From NCBI GenBank assembly GCA_030604405.1, contig JAUVVY010000041.1, positions 1 through 34,434 of the forward strand: 34,434 nt of DNA, in the 5' to 3' direction. The notes beneath the pieces are model-generated. The model ran no database searches. It saw only the letters and a list, made by a program, of their open reading frames with translations, and had not been told where the DNA came from. A program made the position numbers and the translations under genes. The number at the start of each line of letters is the position of its first letter. Position 1 is the stretch's first letter. This stretch comes from a bacterium (lineage in GTDB: Bacteria; Armatimonadota; Zipacnadia; Zipacnadales; UBA11051). Of this stretch, positions 7,855-15,499 are shown in pieces.

Positions 7855-8945
7855 TCATCGGCACGATTGAGAACTGCGTGAAAGTAGCTGAAGTGAGAGT
7901 AGCCGACCGCGGCTGCGACGATTATGGCGACCAGCGCCATTACTATACCATACACTCCAATGCCAGCAAATCTCGCAGTGGTGGTCTGCTGCTGCTCGGA
8001 CCATTCCTGCAGGCCTTTGAGCGTCTGGTCGTAGTTGCCGCTGCGTTCTGCAGTTTCCAGTGATTGCCGGATTTCCACAGGCAGCGCCTTCGCAGGGATC
8101 AGCGCCTGGCCGATGGGCATACCGTTGCGCACTCTCTCCGCCGCCTCTGTCAATTGCGCTTGGATGACTGCATTGCCTGCGCATTCGGCGGCCAGCTCCA
8201 TCGCCTGTTGTATCTCCACACCCGCGCCGACTAGCGACTCCAGCGCCAGCAGATAGCGGCGCACTGCCGCCCGGCGTATCAGCAAGCTGGCCAGCGGCAG
8301 CGCGTACAAGAGCCTGTCACGAAACGCACGCAGCGATCGCAAGTTGAAGACCATCTTACTCAGGTAGTACACCACAACGCAGCCAAAGAGAATCGGCAGC
8401 GACACGTGCAGGATGAAATTCACGTACCAGCCTACGCCCAGATCAATGATGCGCGGCAGCGGCACCACGAAAAGCACCAGCACCAACGGTATGCTGAACC
8501 ACACCTGCGCCAGCAATATGGCCCATGCGCTCTTCTGCTTGGCGCGGTAGTCCTCGGCGATCTGGGCGGTGATGATGTCGAGGTGACCGCTATGCTCTGC
8601 GGCCTTGATCAGGCCCCGCACATGCGCCGGGAACAGCTCCGGGTAGCGGGCGAGCTGCTCGGCGAAGCTGTGGCCCTCGGAGATTGCCGGGGCCATCGCC
8701 GCCGCCGCCGCGCCCAGCCGGCGGTCGAGAGCGCCCTTACGCAGCACCAGCAGCGCTTCATAGACGCTCATTCCCGCATGCAGCATCTGCGAAAGCTGGT
8801 CGAAGAAAAAGCTGAAGCGTCCCGGTGAGACTCGCCAGATGTAATAGAGCGGGTTCTCCGCAGACAGACCCTCCACCGCAGATTCTACGTACCCCCGACT
8901 TACGTCCAGAGTCGGGTCTTTCGGCTTTCTGTACTTCCTGGCCAA
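7842..8945 (-). CDS. Type II secretion/type IV pilus assembly F (GspF/PilC) family protein
   Basis: The 367-residue protein has the two-fold repeat of GspF/PilC inner-membrane platform proteins. Repeat one is FFFDQLSQMLHAGMSVYEAL ... GHSFAEQL ... LIKAAEHSGHLD. Repeat two is RYLLALESLVGAGVEIQQAM ... GMPIGQAL ... SLETAERSGNYD. Hydrophobic segments near 145-170, 180-205 and the C-terminus fit the usual three helices. These proteins connect the assembly ATPase to the growing pseudopilus or pilus. No E ATPase or G pseudopilin gene is adjacent, so partners must lie elsewhere; a prepilin-like gene at 33480-34118 is a candidate substrate. Start is TTG 8945, about eight bases after AAGGA. It appears to be the first gene of a two-gene operon. 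Confidence 0.88.
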   Translation of the reverse strand: MARKYRKPKDPTLDVSRGYVESAVEGLSAENPLYYIWRVSPGRFSFFFDQLSQMLHAGMSVYEALLVLRKGALDRRLGAAAAAMAPAISEGHSFAEQLARYPELFPAHVRGLIKAAEHSGHLDIITAQIAEDYRAKQKSAWAILLAQVWFSIPLVLVLFVVPLPRIIDLGVGWYVNFILHVSLPILFGCVVVYYLSKMVFNLRSLRAFRDRLLYALPLASLLIRRAAVRRYLLALESLVGAGVEIQQAMELAAECAGNAVIQAQLTEAAERVRNGMPIGQALIPAKALPVEIRQSLETAERSGNYDQTLKGLQEWSEQQQTTTARFAGIGVYGIVMALVAIIVAAAVGYSHFSYFHAVLNRADEWMP

Positions 8946-8961
8946 GATTTTTTTCCTTGTT

Positions 8962-9050
8962 GGAAATTGGGGACAGTCACCTATTTCTTGTCATTTCTCT
9001 AAGTCGCACTCCTACTCCTCTGCACAAATAGGTGACTGTCCCCAATTTCC
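8962..9050. repeat. 89-bp inverted-repeat element, copy 1
   Basis: Perfect 25-nt inverted arms at 8962-8986 and 9026-9050 (GGAAATTGGGGACAGTCACC...) enclose a 39-nt centre. The same element occurs in opposite orientation at 16660-16749, and its centre (AGAGGAGTAGGAG ... CTTAGAGAAAT) is shared too. A lone arm lies at 31218-31241. This copy fills the divergent spacer between the F-type secretion gene and the nitroreductase gene. The arms resemble REP-like sequences mobilised by Y1/RAYT transposases; that is recollection, not shown here. Confidence 0.93.
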
Positions 9051-9132
9051 TGCGCCTCGATGCAGGAAATCGCTCTCTCCACGTCCAATATGTAAGCTGC
9101 AAATGGGCCCATCGAGAAAGAGGTGAGCGAAA

Positions 9133-9660
9133 TTGGACGTTTTCGAAGCCATACAAAAGCGATACAGCGTGCGCAAGTACCTCGAAGGTCCGGTCCCTGA
9201 GGACAAGCTGATGCGGATAATGGAGGCGGCACGGCTGGCCCCCTCGGCCGGCAACGCCCAGGAGTGGCGCTTTGTCATTGTCACCGACCCTGAGAAACGC
9301 CAGGCGCTCTCGCAGGCCGCCCAGGGCCAGGTATTCGTGGCTGAGGCACCTGTGGTCATCGTTGCCTGCGCTGATACCGATGAGCGGGTCATGGCTTGCG
9401 GGCAATTGGCCTACAGTATTGATGTCGCCATCGCTCTGGAGCACATCGCCTTGCAGGCCACTGCCGAGGGTCTCGGCACCTGCTGGGTAGGCGCCTTCTT
9501 AGAGGGCCAAGCGCGCGAGGTCATCGGCGCACCCGAGCACATTCGCATCGTTCAGCTTATGACTCTGGGCTACCCGGAATTGCCACCAAAGCCGAAAAGC
9601 CGCAGGAATATCGCCGAAATTGTCATGCGCGAGCAATGGGGCAGAACCGGCCCGGGCTAG
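9133..9660 (+). CDS. Nitroreductase-family FMN-dependent oxidoreductase
   Basis: At 175 residues this is a compact nitroreductase-fold protein. These bind FMN at a dimer interface and use NAD(P)H to reduce nitro-compounds, quinones or flavins. Visible signatures are KRYSVRKY near residue 9-16 (phosphate-binding Arg pair), ARLAPSAGNAQEW (34-46), the central SIDVAIALEHIALQATAEGLG, and GTCWVGAF before a C-terminal GYP turn. The TTG at 9133 is used because AGAGGTGA lies about six bases upstream and the first helix begins immediately (DVFEAIQKR). It stands alone after the 89-bp repeat element. True substrate unknown. Confidence 0.9.
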   Translation: MDVFEAIQKRYSVRKYLEGPVPEDKLMRIMEAARLAPSAGNAQEWRFVIVTDPEKRQALSQAAQGQVFVAEAPVVIVACADTDERVMACGQLAYSIDVAIALEHIALQATAEGLGTCWVGAFLEGQAREVIGAPEHIRIVQLMTLGYPELPPKPKSRRNIAEIVMREQWGRTGPG

Positions 9661-9783
9661 CCTCCCCATCTTGTCTCTAGAGTGTCATTTGGTCCTCTGG
9701 CTGCGCGCACCGGTGCCTGCCGGCCGGTCACAGCTACTGGAGCCTCTTTCCCAAAGCACTTTCTCATACAAGGAGTGTAGCAA

Positions 9784-11217
9784 TTGCCTGATAACAGGAA
9801 TATAGATATAGCCCCCGACACCGTTCAGAAGCGTCTTCACCACATCGCCAAACAGATCGGGAATCGCCCCGCCGGCACTGAACAGGAGCAGCAGGCCGCA
9901 CAGTATATGGCCAGTCAGATGGACAAGTACGGCCTCAGCGTCGAGATTGTCAATTTCCCGGCGATCGCCTGGGATCACGACCATGCTGAGTTGCAGGTCA
10001 GCATCGGTGAAAAGTGGCGACAGTCGGCGTGCCAGCCGCTGGCCCATTCGCCATCCACGCCGCCGGACGGCATCGAAGCGCCCGTTATCTCCCTGGGCAC
10101 CGGCACCGAATGTGAGCTGCGCGGCAAGGACCTCGAGGGCAAAATCGGCTTCGTATTGGGCGCCGGTGGCGACGAGCCCAGCACGCTCAAGCGGCTGTGC
10201 AACAGTGGCCTGGTTGCGCTGTTGTTCGTGGACGATCGGCTGCCGATGCCCTGGAGTGTCCACACGGGCCTGGCTGCCGGGTGGATTGACCTGCTCACCA
10301 TCCCGGCGGCGAGCGTCGCCTATACCGAAGGCTGGGAGATCGCCAAGATGCGCGAGCCAATGGCCAGGCTGAATCTGCAGACCCGCACGTGGGAGGCCGA
10401 ATCGCAAAATGTCATCGGCTCGTTCCGCGCCCAGGACGAAAGCCTACCGCCGCTGGTGCTCACCTGTCACCACGACTCGGTGTCGCTGGGCGAGGGCGCG
10501 GAGGATGACGGCAGCGGCATGGCGGTGATGCTGGCCGTGGCCGAGGCGCTGGGCCAGGGCCGGCCGCCCCGACCCGTTAAGATGATAAGCTGCGGCTGGG
10601 AAGAGAACCTCTCGGAGGGCTCCCGCCAGTACGTGGCCTCCGACCTCGACCGCGCCGCCAACACCGCAATGGTCATCAATATTGACAGTGTCGGCTGCTG
10701 GATGGGCCGCAATATCGTCCATGTCGTCGGCGATGACTCGCTCAAAAAATGGACCGAAGGCGAGCTCGACGAGGTCGGATTCTGCACTGAGGTGGTCAAA
10801 AAGGTCAGCCCCTATTCCGACATGTTTCCATTCAACCTCGTCGGGGCCCCGTCGCTGTGGTTCTACCGGTGCAATCTCGGCGAGACCCGCTACTATCACC
10901 ACAGCGCCGAGGACACCCTCGACAAGATATCCTTCGAGGTGCTCGCCGACACCGCCAACGCCGTAGCACACTTCGTCTGGCATGTCGGCGGTTCCAAGGC
11001 GCTGCCCTTCGAGCGCACTATCCCCGAAGACCAGCGGCAGGAGATCGTACGCTACCGCGACCGGCTGCTGAATTCGATTTGCGACTGGCGGACGACCGAA
11101 CTGATGAGGCCCGAAGCTATCTCACAACCGGACACACAGGACGATTCTGACGAGGAAAATGGGCATGAACAAGAGAGCCCCGACGACCCGGAAACTCCGG
11201 ATCAATCGGCCCCGTGA
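9784..11217 (+). CDS. M28-family zinc aminopeptidase-like protein
   Basis: The 477-residue protein has the M28 layout. There is a lid/PA-like segment around residues 90-200 and then a di-zinc peptidase core. Metal ligands seen are His229-x-Asp231 in CHHDSV, the bridging Asp in EDDGSG (240-245), the Glu pair in CGWEENLSEGS, Asp in NIDSVG, and His in YHHSAEDT. No clear signal peptide is present, so it may be cytoplasmic. The last 40 residues are acidic, Pro-rich and probably disordered. Start TTG 9784 follows AAGGAG by eight bases. The C-terminal 50 bases overlap the next ORF. M28 enzymes act on peptides, or in some members on N-acyl and glutaminyl substrates. Confidence 0.88.
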   Translation: MPDNRNIDIAPDTVQKRLHHIAKQIGNRPAGTEQEQQAAQYMASQMDKYGLSVEIVNFPAIAWDHDHAELQVSIGEKWRQSACQPLAHSPSTPPDGIEAPVISLGTGTECELRGKDLEGKIGFVLGAGGDEPSTLKRLCNSGLVALLFVDDRLPMPWSVHTGLAAGWIDLLTIPAASVAYTEGWEIAKMREPMARLNLQTRTWEAESQNVIGSFRAQDESLPPLVLTCHHDSVSLGEGAEDDGSGMAVMLAVAEALGQGRPPRPVKMISCGWEENLSEGSRQYVASDLDRAANTAMVINIDSVGCWMGRNIVHVVGDDSLKKWTEGELDEVGFCTEVVKKVSPYSDMFPFNLVGAPSLWFYRCNLGETRYYHHSAEDTLDKISFEVLADTANAVAHFVWHVGGSKALPFERTIPEDQRQEIVRYRDRLLNSICDWRTTELMRPEAISQPDTQDDSDEENGHEQESPDDPETPDQSAP

Positions 11218-12280
11218 CGGCGCCATACTTTGCCGCCACGATGGCACCATACAGGACGGCAAGCTGCATATCGAAGTGGGCGGCGCTGCGCTCAAAGGCG
11301 GCCAGGTCACGGTCAACGGAGTCCCCGCCCCGATGACCGATGGCTGGTTCTCGGCCCGTATTGCGCTTGAGGCCGGCCCGCAGCTTATCACCACGCAACT
11401 CAAGCTCGGCGGCGCAACCTTCGAGCACCACATCGGCGTGACCGTCAATCTCAACAGTCGCAAGCGCTACCGCTTCTCGATAGATGACAACATAGATTTC
11501 CTGGCCGACATCGGACGCGACCCGGATGCCTATAACTCGCTTTTCGACCACTGGTTCCTGGGCTTCTGGCGCGAGCTACACCACGAGTTCGGCACCAAGG
11601 TCCACATCAACATCTACTACCAGACGATGGCGCGCGATTTCAACATCACCCGCTTTCCCGACAAGTTCAAACACGAGTGGCAGGAGAACTCCGACTGGCT
11701 GCACCTGTCATTCCACGCCCTGCAGAACGAGCCGGATCGCATCTATCGCAACGCCGGCTATGACCTGATCGCCACCCATTTCGAGATGGTCATGGAGCAG
11801 ATTGACCGCTTTGCCGGGGAAGAGGTGTACGGCCGCGTCACCACCGTGCACTGGGCGGAATGCCCGGTGGAGGCAATCCACGCACTACGCGACCGCGGAG
11901 TTGACACCTTTATTATTCTGCCGCGGCCCGAGGGCGGAGAATGTAATACCGTCTATTATCTGGATACGATGCAGGGAGCCTATCTCGCGACCCGCGACGC
12001 CTGGCAGGATACGGCAGAGGACGTGACCTTTGTGACCTGCGACCAGGTGGTCAACGGCAAGGCGCTTGATGAGATCGTTCCACATCTGGAAATGCAAGCC
12101 GCCGATCCGCACACCGGCGAGATGATCGAGCTGCTGATTCACGAGCAGTATTTCCGCCGCGAGTGGCACATATACCAGCACGATGTGATGGACAAGGTCC
12201 GGCGCGCGGTGGGCTGGGTCACTGAGCACGGCTACGAGCCGGTGTTCTGGTGCGATGGCTTCCTCGGCAGCGCGGTGTAG
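11165..12280 (+). CDS. Polysaccharide-deacetylase-like protein with N-terminal Ig-like domain
   Basis: About 371 residues. Residues 10-95 look like a small beta-sandwich (INRPRDGAI ... GGQVTVNGVPAPM ... GWFSARIALEAG). After it comes a barrel-like part that begins YRFSIDDNIDFLADI, includes DWLHLSFHA, and later CPVEAIHALRDRGVDTFI. An Asp-Asp near the first strand and a later His on a strand end are reminiscent of NodB-type deacetylases, but the motifs are divergent and the assignment is tentative. No signal peptide. The ATG at 11165 has GAGGA about eight bases upstream; ATG 11159 is also possible. It overlaps the M28 gene by some 50 bases, so the two are probably translated together. The C-terminal part contains HEQYFRREW and ends WCDGFLGSAV. 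Confidence 0.55.
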   Translation: MNKRAPTTRKLRINRPRDGAILCRHDGTIQDGKLHIEVGGAALKGGQVTVNGVPAPMTDGWFSARIALEAGPQLITTQLKLGGATFEHHIGVTVNLNSRKRYRFSIDDNIDFLADIGRDPDAYNSLFDHWFLGFWRELHHEFGTKVHINIYYQTMARDFNITRFPDKFKHEWQENSDWLHLSFHALQNEPDRIYRNAGYDLIATHFEMVMEQIDRFAGEEVYGRVTTVHWAECPVEAIHALRDRGVDTFIILPRPEGGECNTVYYLDTMQGAYLATRDAWQDTAEDVTFVTCDQVVNGKALDEIVPHLEMQAADPHTGEMIELLIHEQYFRREWHIYQHDVMDKVRRAVGWVTEHGYEPVFWCDGFLGSAV

Positions 12281-12308
12281 GAGGAACACTGCGTAGGGAC
12301 CAGGCGAC

Positions 12309-13097
12309 TCATTGCGGGTTGGCTTGGTCGTCGAGCCGGGCGGCGAAGATGAACTGCAATCCGAAAAACGTCGGGAAGCGGCGTGACAGCCAATAGTCAA
12401 CTCGCTCATCGGCTTTGAATAGCCTCAGGAGCTTGCCAATGGTGTAGTGGTATGGCGCGAAGGCCCCGGCCCCGGGTGTAACGTCCATCTTCACAATACG
12501 AAGCCCACACTCTGTCAACAACTGCCGGGCCGTTTTCAGCGTGAAGAAACGCAGGTGCGAACTGTCCATGATCCCCAGAGCATAGTAGTCCCACCTTCCG
12601 CGCAGCAGCCGAAACCGAACCCACCAGTTTGCCACATTCGGTAGTGTCACAAGAAGCTGCCCCCCTGGTTTGAGATAGCAGCGAAGCAGCTTTAGCGCGC
12701 GGGCCGGGTCCTTGAGGTGCTCCAGTACATCCATACACAGGATGACATCAAAGCTCGCGCCAGACCACGGCAGCTCTTGAGCAACGTCCATATCGGCAAC
12801 CAGCACCTCAGCACAATGCTCCCGAGCCACTTTGGCGCTGTCTTCGTCAATCTCAACTCCGAAAACAGTGCACTCCCTCTTCGCGAGTTTCCTGGCTATG
12901 TGACCTTGGCCGCAACCGATGTCCAATACACGCGAGCCATCCGGCGCCATGGCCAAGACCTTCGCATGTGTGCTATATGACGAAGGGTTGTAACCGTAAC
13001 GCCCTTCCGAAGTATCTGTTGAATTGCCTTCTGTGCTACCGTTTGCCACCTTCATCCTTCCGGGGCCTCGCGACCTACGTTTCGGCGGCCCCTGCAT
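12309..13097 (-). CDS. Class I SAM-dependent methyltransferase (glycan cluster)
   Basis: The product has the Rossmann methyltransferase pattern. Motif I is VLDIGCGQGHIARKL (about residues 58-72), the acidic end of strand two is GVEIDEDSA, and CMDVLEHLKDPARAL marks motif II/III of the Methyltransf_11/23 kind. LLRCYLKPGGQLLVTLPNVANW is typical of sugar or lipid-carrier methyltransferases of surface-polysaccharide clusters. About 246-262 residues depending on start. The listed start has a poor ribosome site, whereas GGAAGGA precedes a GTG 48 bases further in, which may be the true start. Convergent with the deacetylase-like gene. Substrate unknown. Confidence 0.85.
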   Translation of the reverse strand: MQGPPKRRSRGPGRMKVANGSTEGNSTDTSEGRYGYNPSSYSTHAKVLAMAPDGSRVLDIGCGQGHIARKLAKRECTVFGVEIDEDSAKVAREHCAEVLVADMDVAQELPWSGASFDVILCMDVLEHLKDPARALKLLRCYLKPGGQLLVTLPNVANWWVRFRLLRGRWDYYALGIMDSSHLRFFTLKTARQLLTECGLRIVKMDVTPGAGAFAPYHYTIGKLLRLFKADERVDYWLSRRFPTFFGLQFIFAARLDDQANPQ

Positions 13098-13236
13098 CGC
13101 TTGCTGCTTTTTTTTTCATTTGTTGGGAAGATATGCTAAAATCTCGGTTGCAGTATATCACAAATCTGGCTGATGCATGAGTGTTTGAAACGAAGAGCAT
13201 GTTGCCCTAGCCCGCCGAGGAGCAGCGCCGCTCTCC

Positions 13237-13362
13237 TCAGCCGATGTCATCGGCCCGGTATGGCTTCGGCTCGCGCCAGAGGATGTCAACCACGTGGCGA
13301 AGCTGGAAGAGCGGCTCCGTTGCCTCGGGTATCCGTAGGCTGCAGGCCAGGCGCTTGAAGGG
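13237..13362 (-). pseudogene. 3' remnant of a family 2 glycosyltransferase
   Basis: Reading leftward, this stretch encodes LRHVVDILWREPKPYRADDI and then a stop. It matches the end of the intact glycosyltransferase at 14447-15412 (LRHIADILWREPEPYRAQDV). At DNA level the 60 bases from 13251 align without gaps to those from 14461 with about 47 identities. Upstream of that only about 20 unrelated codons remain before an in-frame stop. It is therefore a decayed paralogue 3' end, left between two methyltransferase genes. Confidence 0.85.
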
Positions 13363-13368
13363 CTAACT

Positions 13369-14430
13369 ATGACAGATAGACACGTACAGCAAGCAGCATC
13401 GCATTGGGGTGATGACGAGCGGGCAGCCTTCTACCGCGCAGGCGGTATGATGTGGCAACAGCTCGAAGCCGTACAGCGGCGCATTAATGCCAAGATAAGC
13501 GGCGATCCGCAATGCGACTGGATCGCCCACCTCAAGGCCACTGCACTGGCCGGTCGCGCCCCGGTGGCGGAGTGTCTCAGCCTTTGCTGCTATGAGGGGG
13601 CGGTCGAGCGCGCTCTGGCCGCGCAGGATATTTTCCAACACTGCGTGGCTTACGATGTGTCTGAGGGGGCGCTACGTCGGGCTCGTGAACTTGCGGAGCA
13701 GGCTGGCTATGGTCACATCGAATACGTCCAGCAGGACATCAACGCTATGGTCCTGCCGGATCAACATTACGACCTGGTTGTGGCCAGGGCCGCACTGCAC
13801 CACGTGTCTGCCCTGGAGCATGTTACTGGTCAGATTCACCGCGGCCTGAAGCCGGATGGCATATTGGTCGTCAACGATTACGTCGGCCCGACGCGCTTTG
13901 AGTACTCTGACAGGCACATTCAGATCTGCAACGCCGCCCTGAAACTGCTGCCGGCGCGATTTCGCCGCAGTGTCAGTTGGCAGCGCATCGGCCGAGTCGG
14001 ACCGGGTGCCAAACGTACCAGCATGGCGTGGTTGAAACTGGCCTGGCTCAAGCTGCGCAACGGCACGCTCTTTGAGGCGATCCTGCGACGGCTTCAGCAT
14101 GCAAGCCTGCGTCGGCAAGGCGGAGACTGCATCAAGGAGACGGTGCCAAAGATCGTCGGCTCGGAAATGGCTGTGGACGATCCGACCGAGGCCGTCCGCT
14201 CAGCCGAAATCCTGCCGATCCTCCAGGAGCGCTTCGAGATCGTTGAGCGCCGGCCCTACGGAGGCACCCTTTTGAGGCCGTTGCTGGACGACCTCGCGGG
14301 CAACTTTGAAACCGACGACCCGGTTGCCGTGGAACTGCTGGAGATGCTGTTCGAGATCGAGGATGCACTCCTGGACGCCGGGGAGTTGGACTCCGATTTC
14401 GTGTACCTCGTGGCCCGACCCCGCTCTTAA
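13369..14430 (+). CDS. SAM-dependent methyltransferase
   Basis: A 353-residue protein with a class I methyltransferase core. Motif I is weak (VAECLSLCCYEGAVERAL) in place of the usual Gly-rich loop. It is followed by VAYDVSEGALRRARELA (acidic end of strand two), YVQQDINAMVLPDQHYDLVVARAALHHV (motifs II-III) and GLKPDGILVVNDYVGP. The C-terminal 180 residues, including a basic patch near 200-240, are unlike simple methyltransferases and may bind the acceptor. It lies on the opposite strand from its neighbours and is bracketed by two copies of a glycosyltransferase 3' end. Its job in glycan decoration is inferred from position only. Start ATG 13369 is the first in frame; no strong ribosome site. 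Confidence 0.78.
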   Translation: MTDRHVQQAASHWGDDERAAFYRAGGMMWQQLEAVQRRINAKISGDPQCDWIAHLKATALAGRAPVAECLSLCCYEGAVERALAAQDIFQHCVAYDVSEGALRRARELAEQAGYGHIEYVQQDINAMVLPDQHYDLVVARAALHHVSALEHVTGQIHRGLKPDGILVVNDYVGPTRFEYSDRHIQICNAALKLLPARFRRSVSWQRIGRVGPGAKRTSMAWLKLAWLKLRNGTLFEAILRRLQHASLRRQGGDCIKETVPKIVGSEMAVDDPTEAVRSAEILPILQERFEIVERRPYGGTLLRPLLDDLAGNFETDDPVAVELLEMLFEIEDALLDAGELDSDFVYLVARPRS

Positions 14431-14446
14431 CTGCCACATTACTCTC

Positions 14447-15412
14447 TCAGTCAACGTCTTGCGCCCGGTATGGCTCCGGCTCGCGCCAGAGGATATCGGC
14501 TATGTGCCGCAAGTGGAAGCGCAAGCGGCCCCAGTTGAACCTCAGCAGCTCGTTTACCCTGTGATTGCGCCCCGCCGTAAGCAGCCAGGCAACCCCAAAA
14601 ACGATGACCTTGGCGATACTGTACGTCGTGCGAACGGCCCACAGAATCGCTGTCTTGAGCCGCCCGTGGTGGAGCCGAAAGTAAGCGAATTCGGACATGG
14701 CCATCTGCAAATTGCGGCGCAGCGGCGGAAGTGCCTCTGCCGACTTGCGCGCCTTATGCACGCAGACGGCGTCCACCGCCACTACCCGCCGCCAGCCCAC
14801 CTTCGTCATCCGCAGGCACCAGTCAGCGTCATCGTACCACATGAAGATGCGCTCATCCATCATCCCGACCTGCACCACCGCCTCGGCCCGCACCAGGTGG
14901 CACGCGCCCACCACCCAGTCCACCTCATATAACCCGTCCGACACCTCACAATTGCGCGCAGTGACGCTCTCGACCACTTGTGTCCATTGCGCAGGCAGCA
15001 GGCGCGAGCTGAGCGTTGGGAATGCGTAAGCCGAGGGCTGCTCGGAGCCGTCGGGATACTGCAACTGCGCGCTGGCAGTGCCGATGTCGGGGTAGCAGTC
15101 CATAATCTGCACAAGTTCCTGGAGGCATCCAGCGGTCAACTGCGCATCGCTGTTGAGCATAAGATAGTAGCGCCCGGCCGCCTGCCGCATCCCCTGGTTG
15201 CAAGCCGCTGTGTAGCCGAGATTGTCACTGTTCGCTATCAGCGTCACTTGCGGGAACTGGTCGCGCACCATCTCGACACTGCCGTCGCTGGAGCCGTTAT
15301 CAACGACGATGACTTCAGTCTGGAGTTCGTCGCTGTAATCGTAGCACGACTGCAGCGCCGCCCGCAGGTCGTCTTTGGTGTTCCAGTTGACGATTATGAT
15401 TGATACATCCAT
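14447..15412 (-). CDS. Family 2 glycosyltransferase
   Basis: The protein has the GT-A fold of GT2 rhamnosyl/glycosyl transferases of surface polysaccharides. VSIIIVNWNTKDDL is strand one, VIVVDNGSSDGS carries the nucleotide-binding Asp, NLGYTAACNQG follows, and LMLNSDAQL supplies the DxD-equivalent. WVVGACHLVRAEAV and FMWYDDADWCLRMTKVGW hold the catalytic acidic residues. The C-terminal 90 residues form a hydrophobic/amphipathic tail that may associate with the membrane. About 321 residues from the ATG at 15412. The frame is open 28 codons further upstream, but that part is the palindromic spacer and not conserved. It lies 87 bases downstream of the aminotransferase gene on the same strand, so they are probably cotranscribed. 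Confidence 0.92.
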   Translation of the reverse strand: MDVSIIIVNWNTKDDLRAALQSCYDYSDELQTEVIVVDNGSSDGSVEMVRDQFPQVTLIANSDNLGYTAACNQGMRQAAGRYYLMLNSDAQLTAGCLQELVQIMDCYPDIGTASAQLQYPDGSEQPSAYAFPTLSSRLLPAQWTQVVESVTARNCEVSDGLYEVDWVVGACHLVRAEAVVQVGMMDERIFMWYDDADWCLRMTKVGWRRVVAVDAVCVHKARKSAEALPPLRRNLQMAMSEFAYFRLHHGRLKTAILWAVRTTYSIAKVIVFGVAWLLTAGRNHRVNELLRFNWGRLRFHLRHIADILWREPEPYRAQDVD

Positions 15413-15433
15413 AAGCCGCTCGCAGCAAAAGTA

Positions 15434-15463
15434 GCAAGCTGGCTTGCAGGCAAACCAGCTTGC
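15434..15463. repeat. 14-bp hairpin palindrome between aminotransferase and glycosyltransferase
   Basis: GCAAGCTGGCTTGC (15434-15447) and GCAAACCAGCTTGC (15450-15463) are inverted copies with one mismatch and a two-base loop. There is no T-run on either side, so it is not an ordinary intrinsic terminator. It would form a strong hairpin in the leader of the glycosyltransferase message and could damp read-through from the aminotransferase gene. Confidence 0.85.
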
Positions 15464-15499
15464 ATGCTTGCACGCAATTCCCCGGGGCCGCCGCAAGGC

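Noticed and set aside
9081-9140. Nine-base inverted repeat ACGTCCAAT/ATTGGACGT that would mask the nitroreductase TTG start
   Set aside because: A 42-base loop and no further pairing make a regulatory hairpin unconvincing.
13140-13236. Promoter-like TATACT and T-run upstream of the leftward methyltransferase
   Set aside because: No convincing -35 at the right distance.
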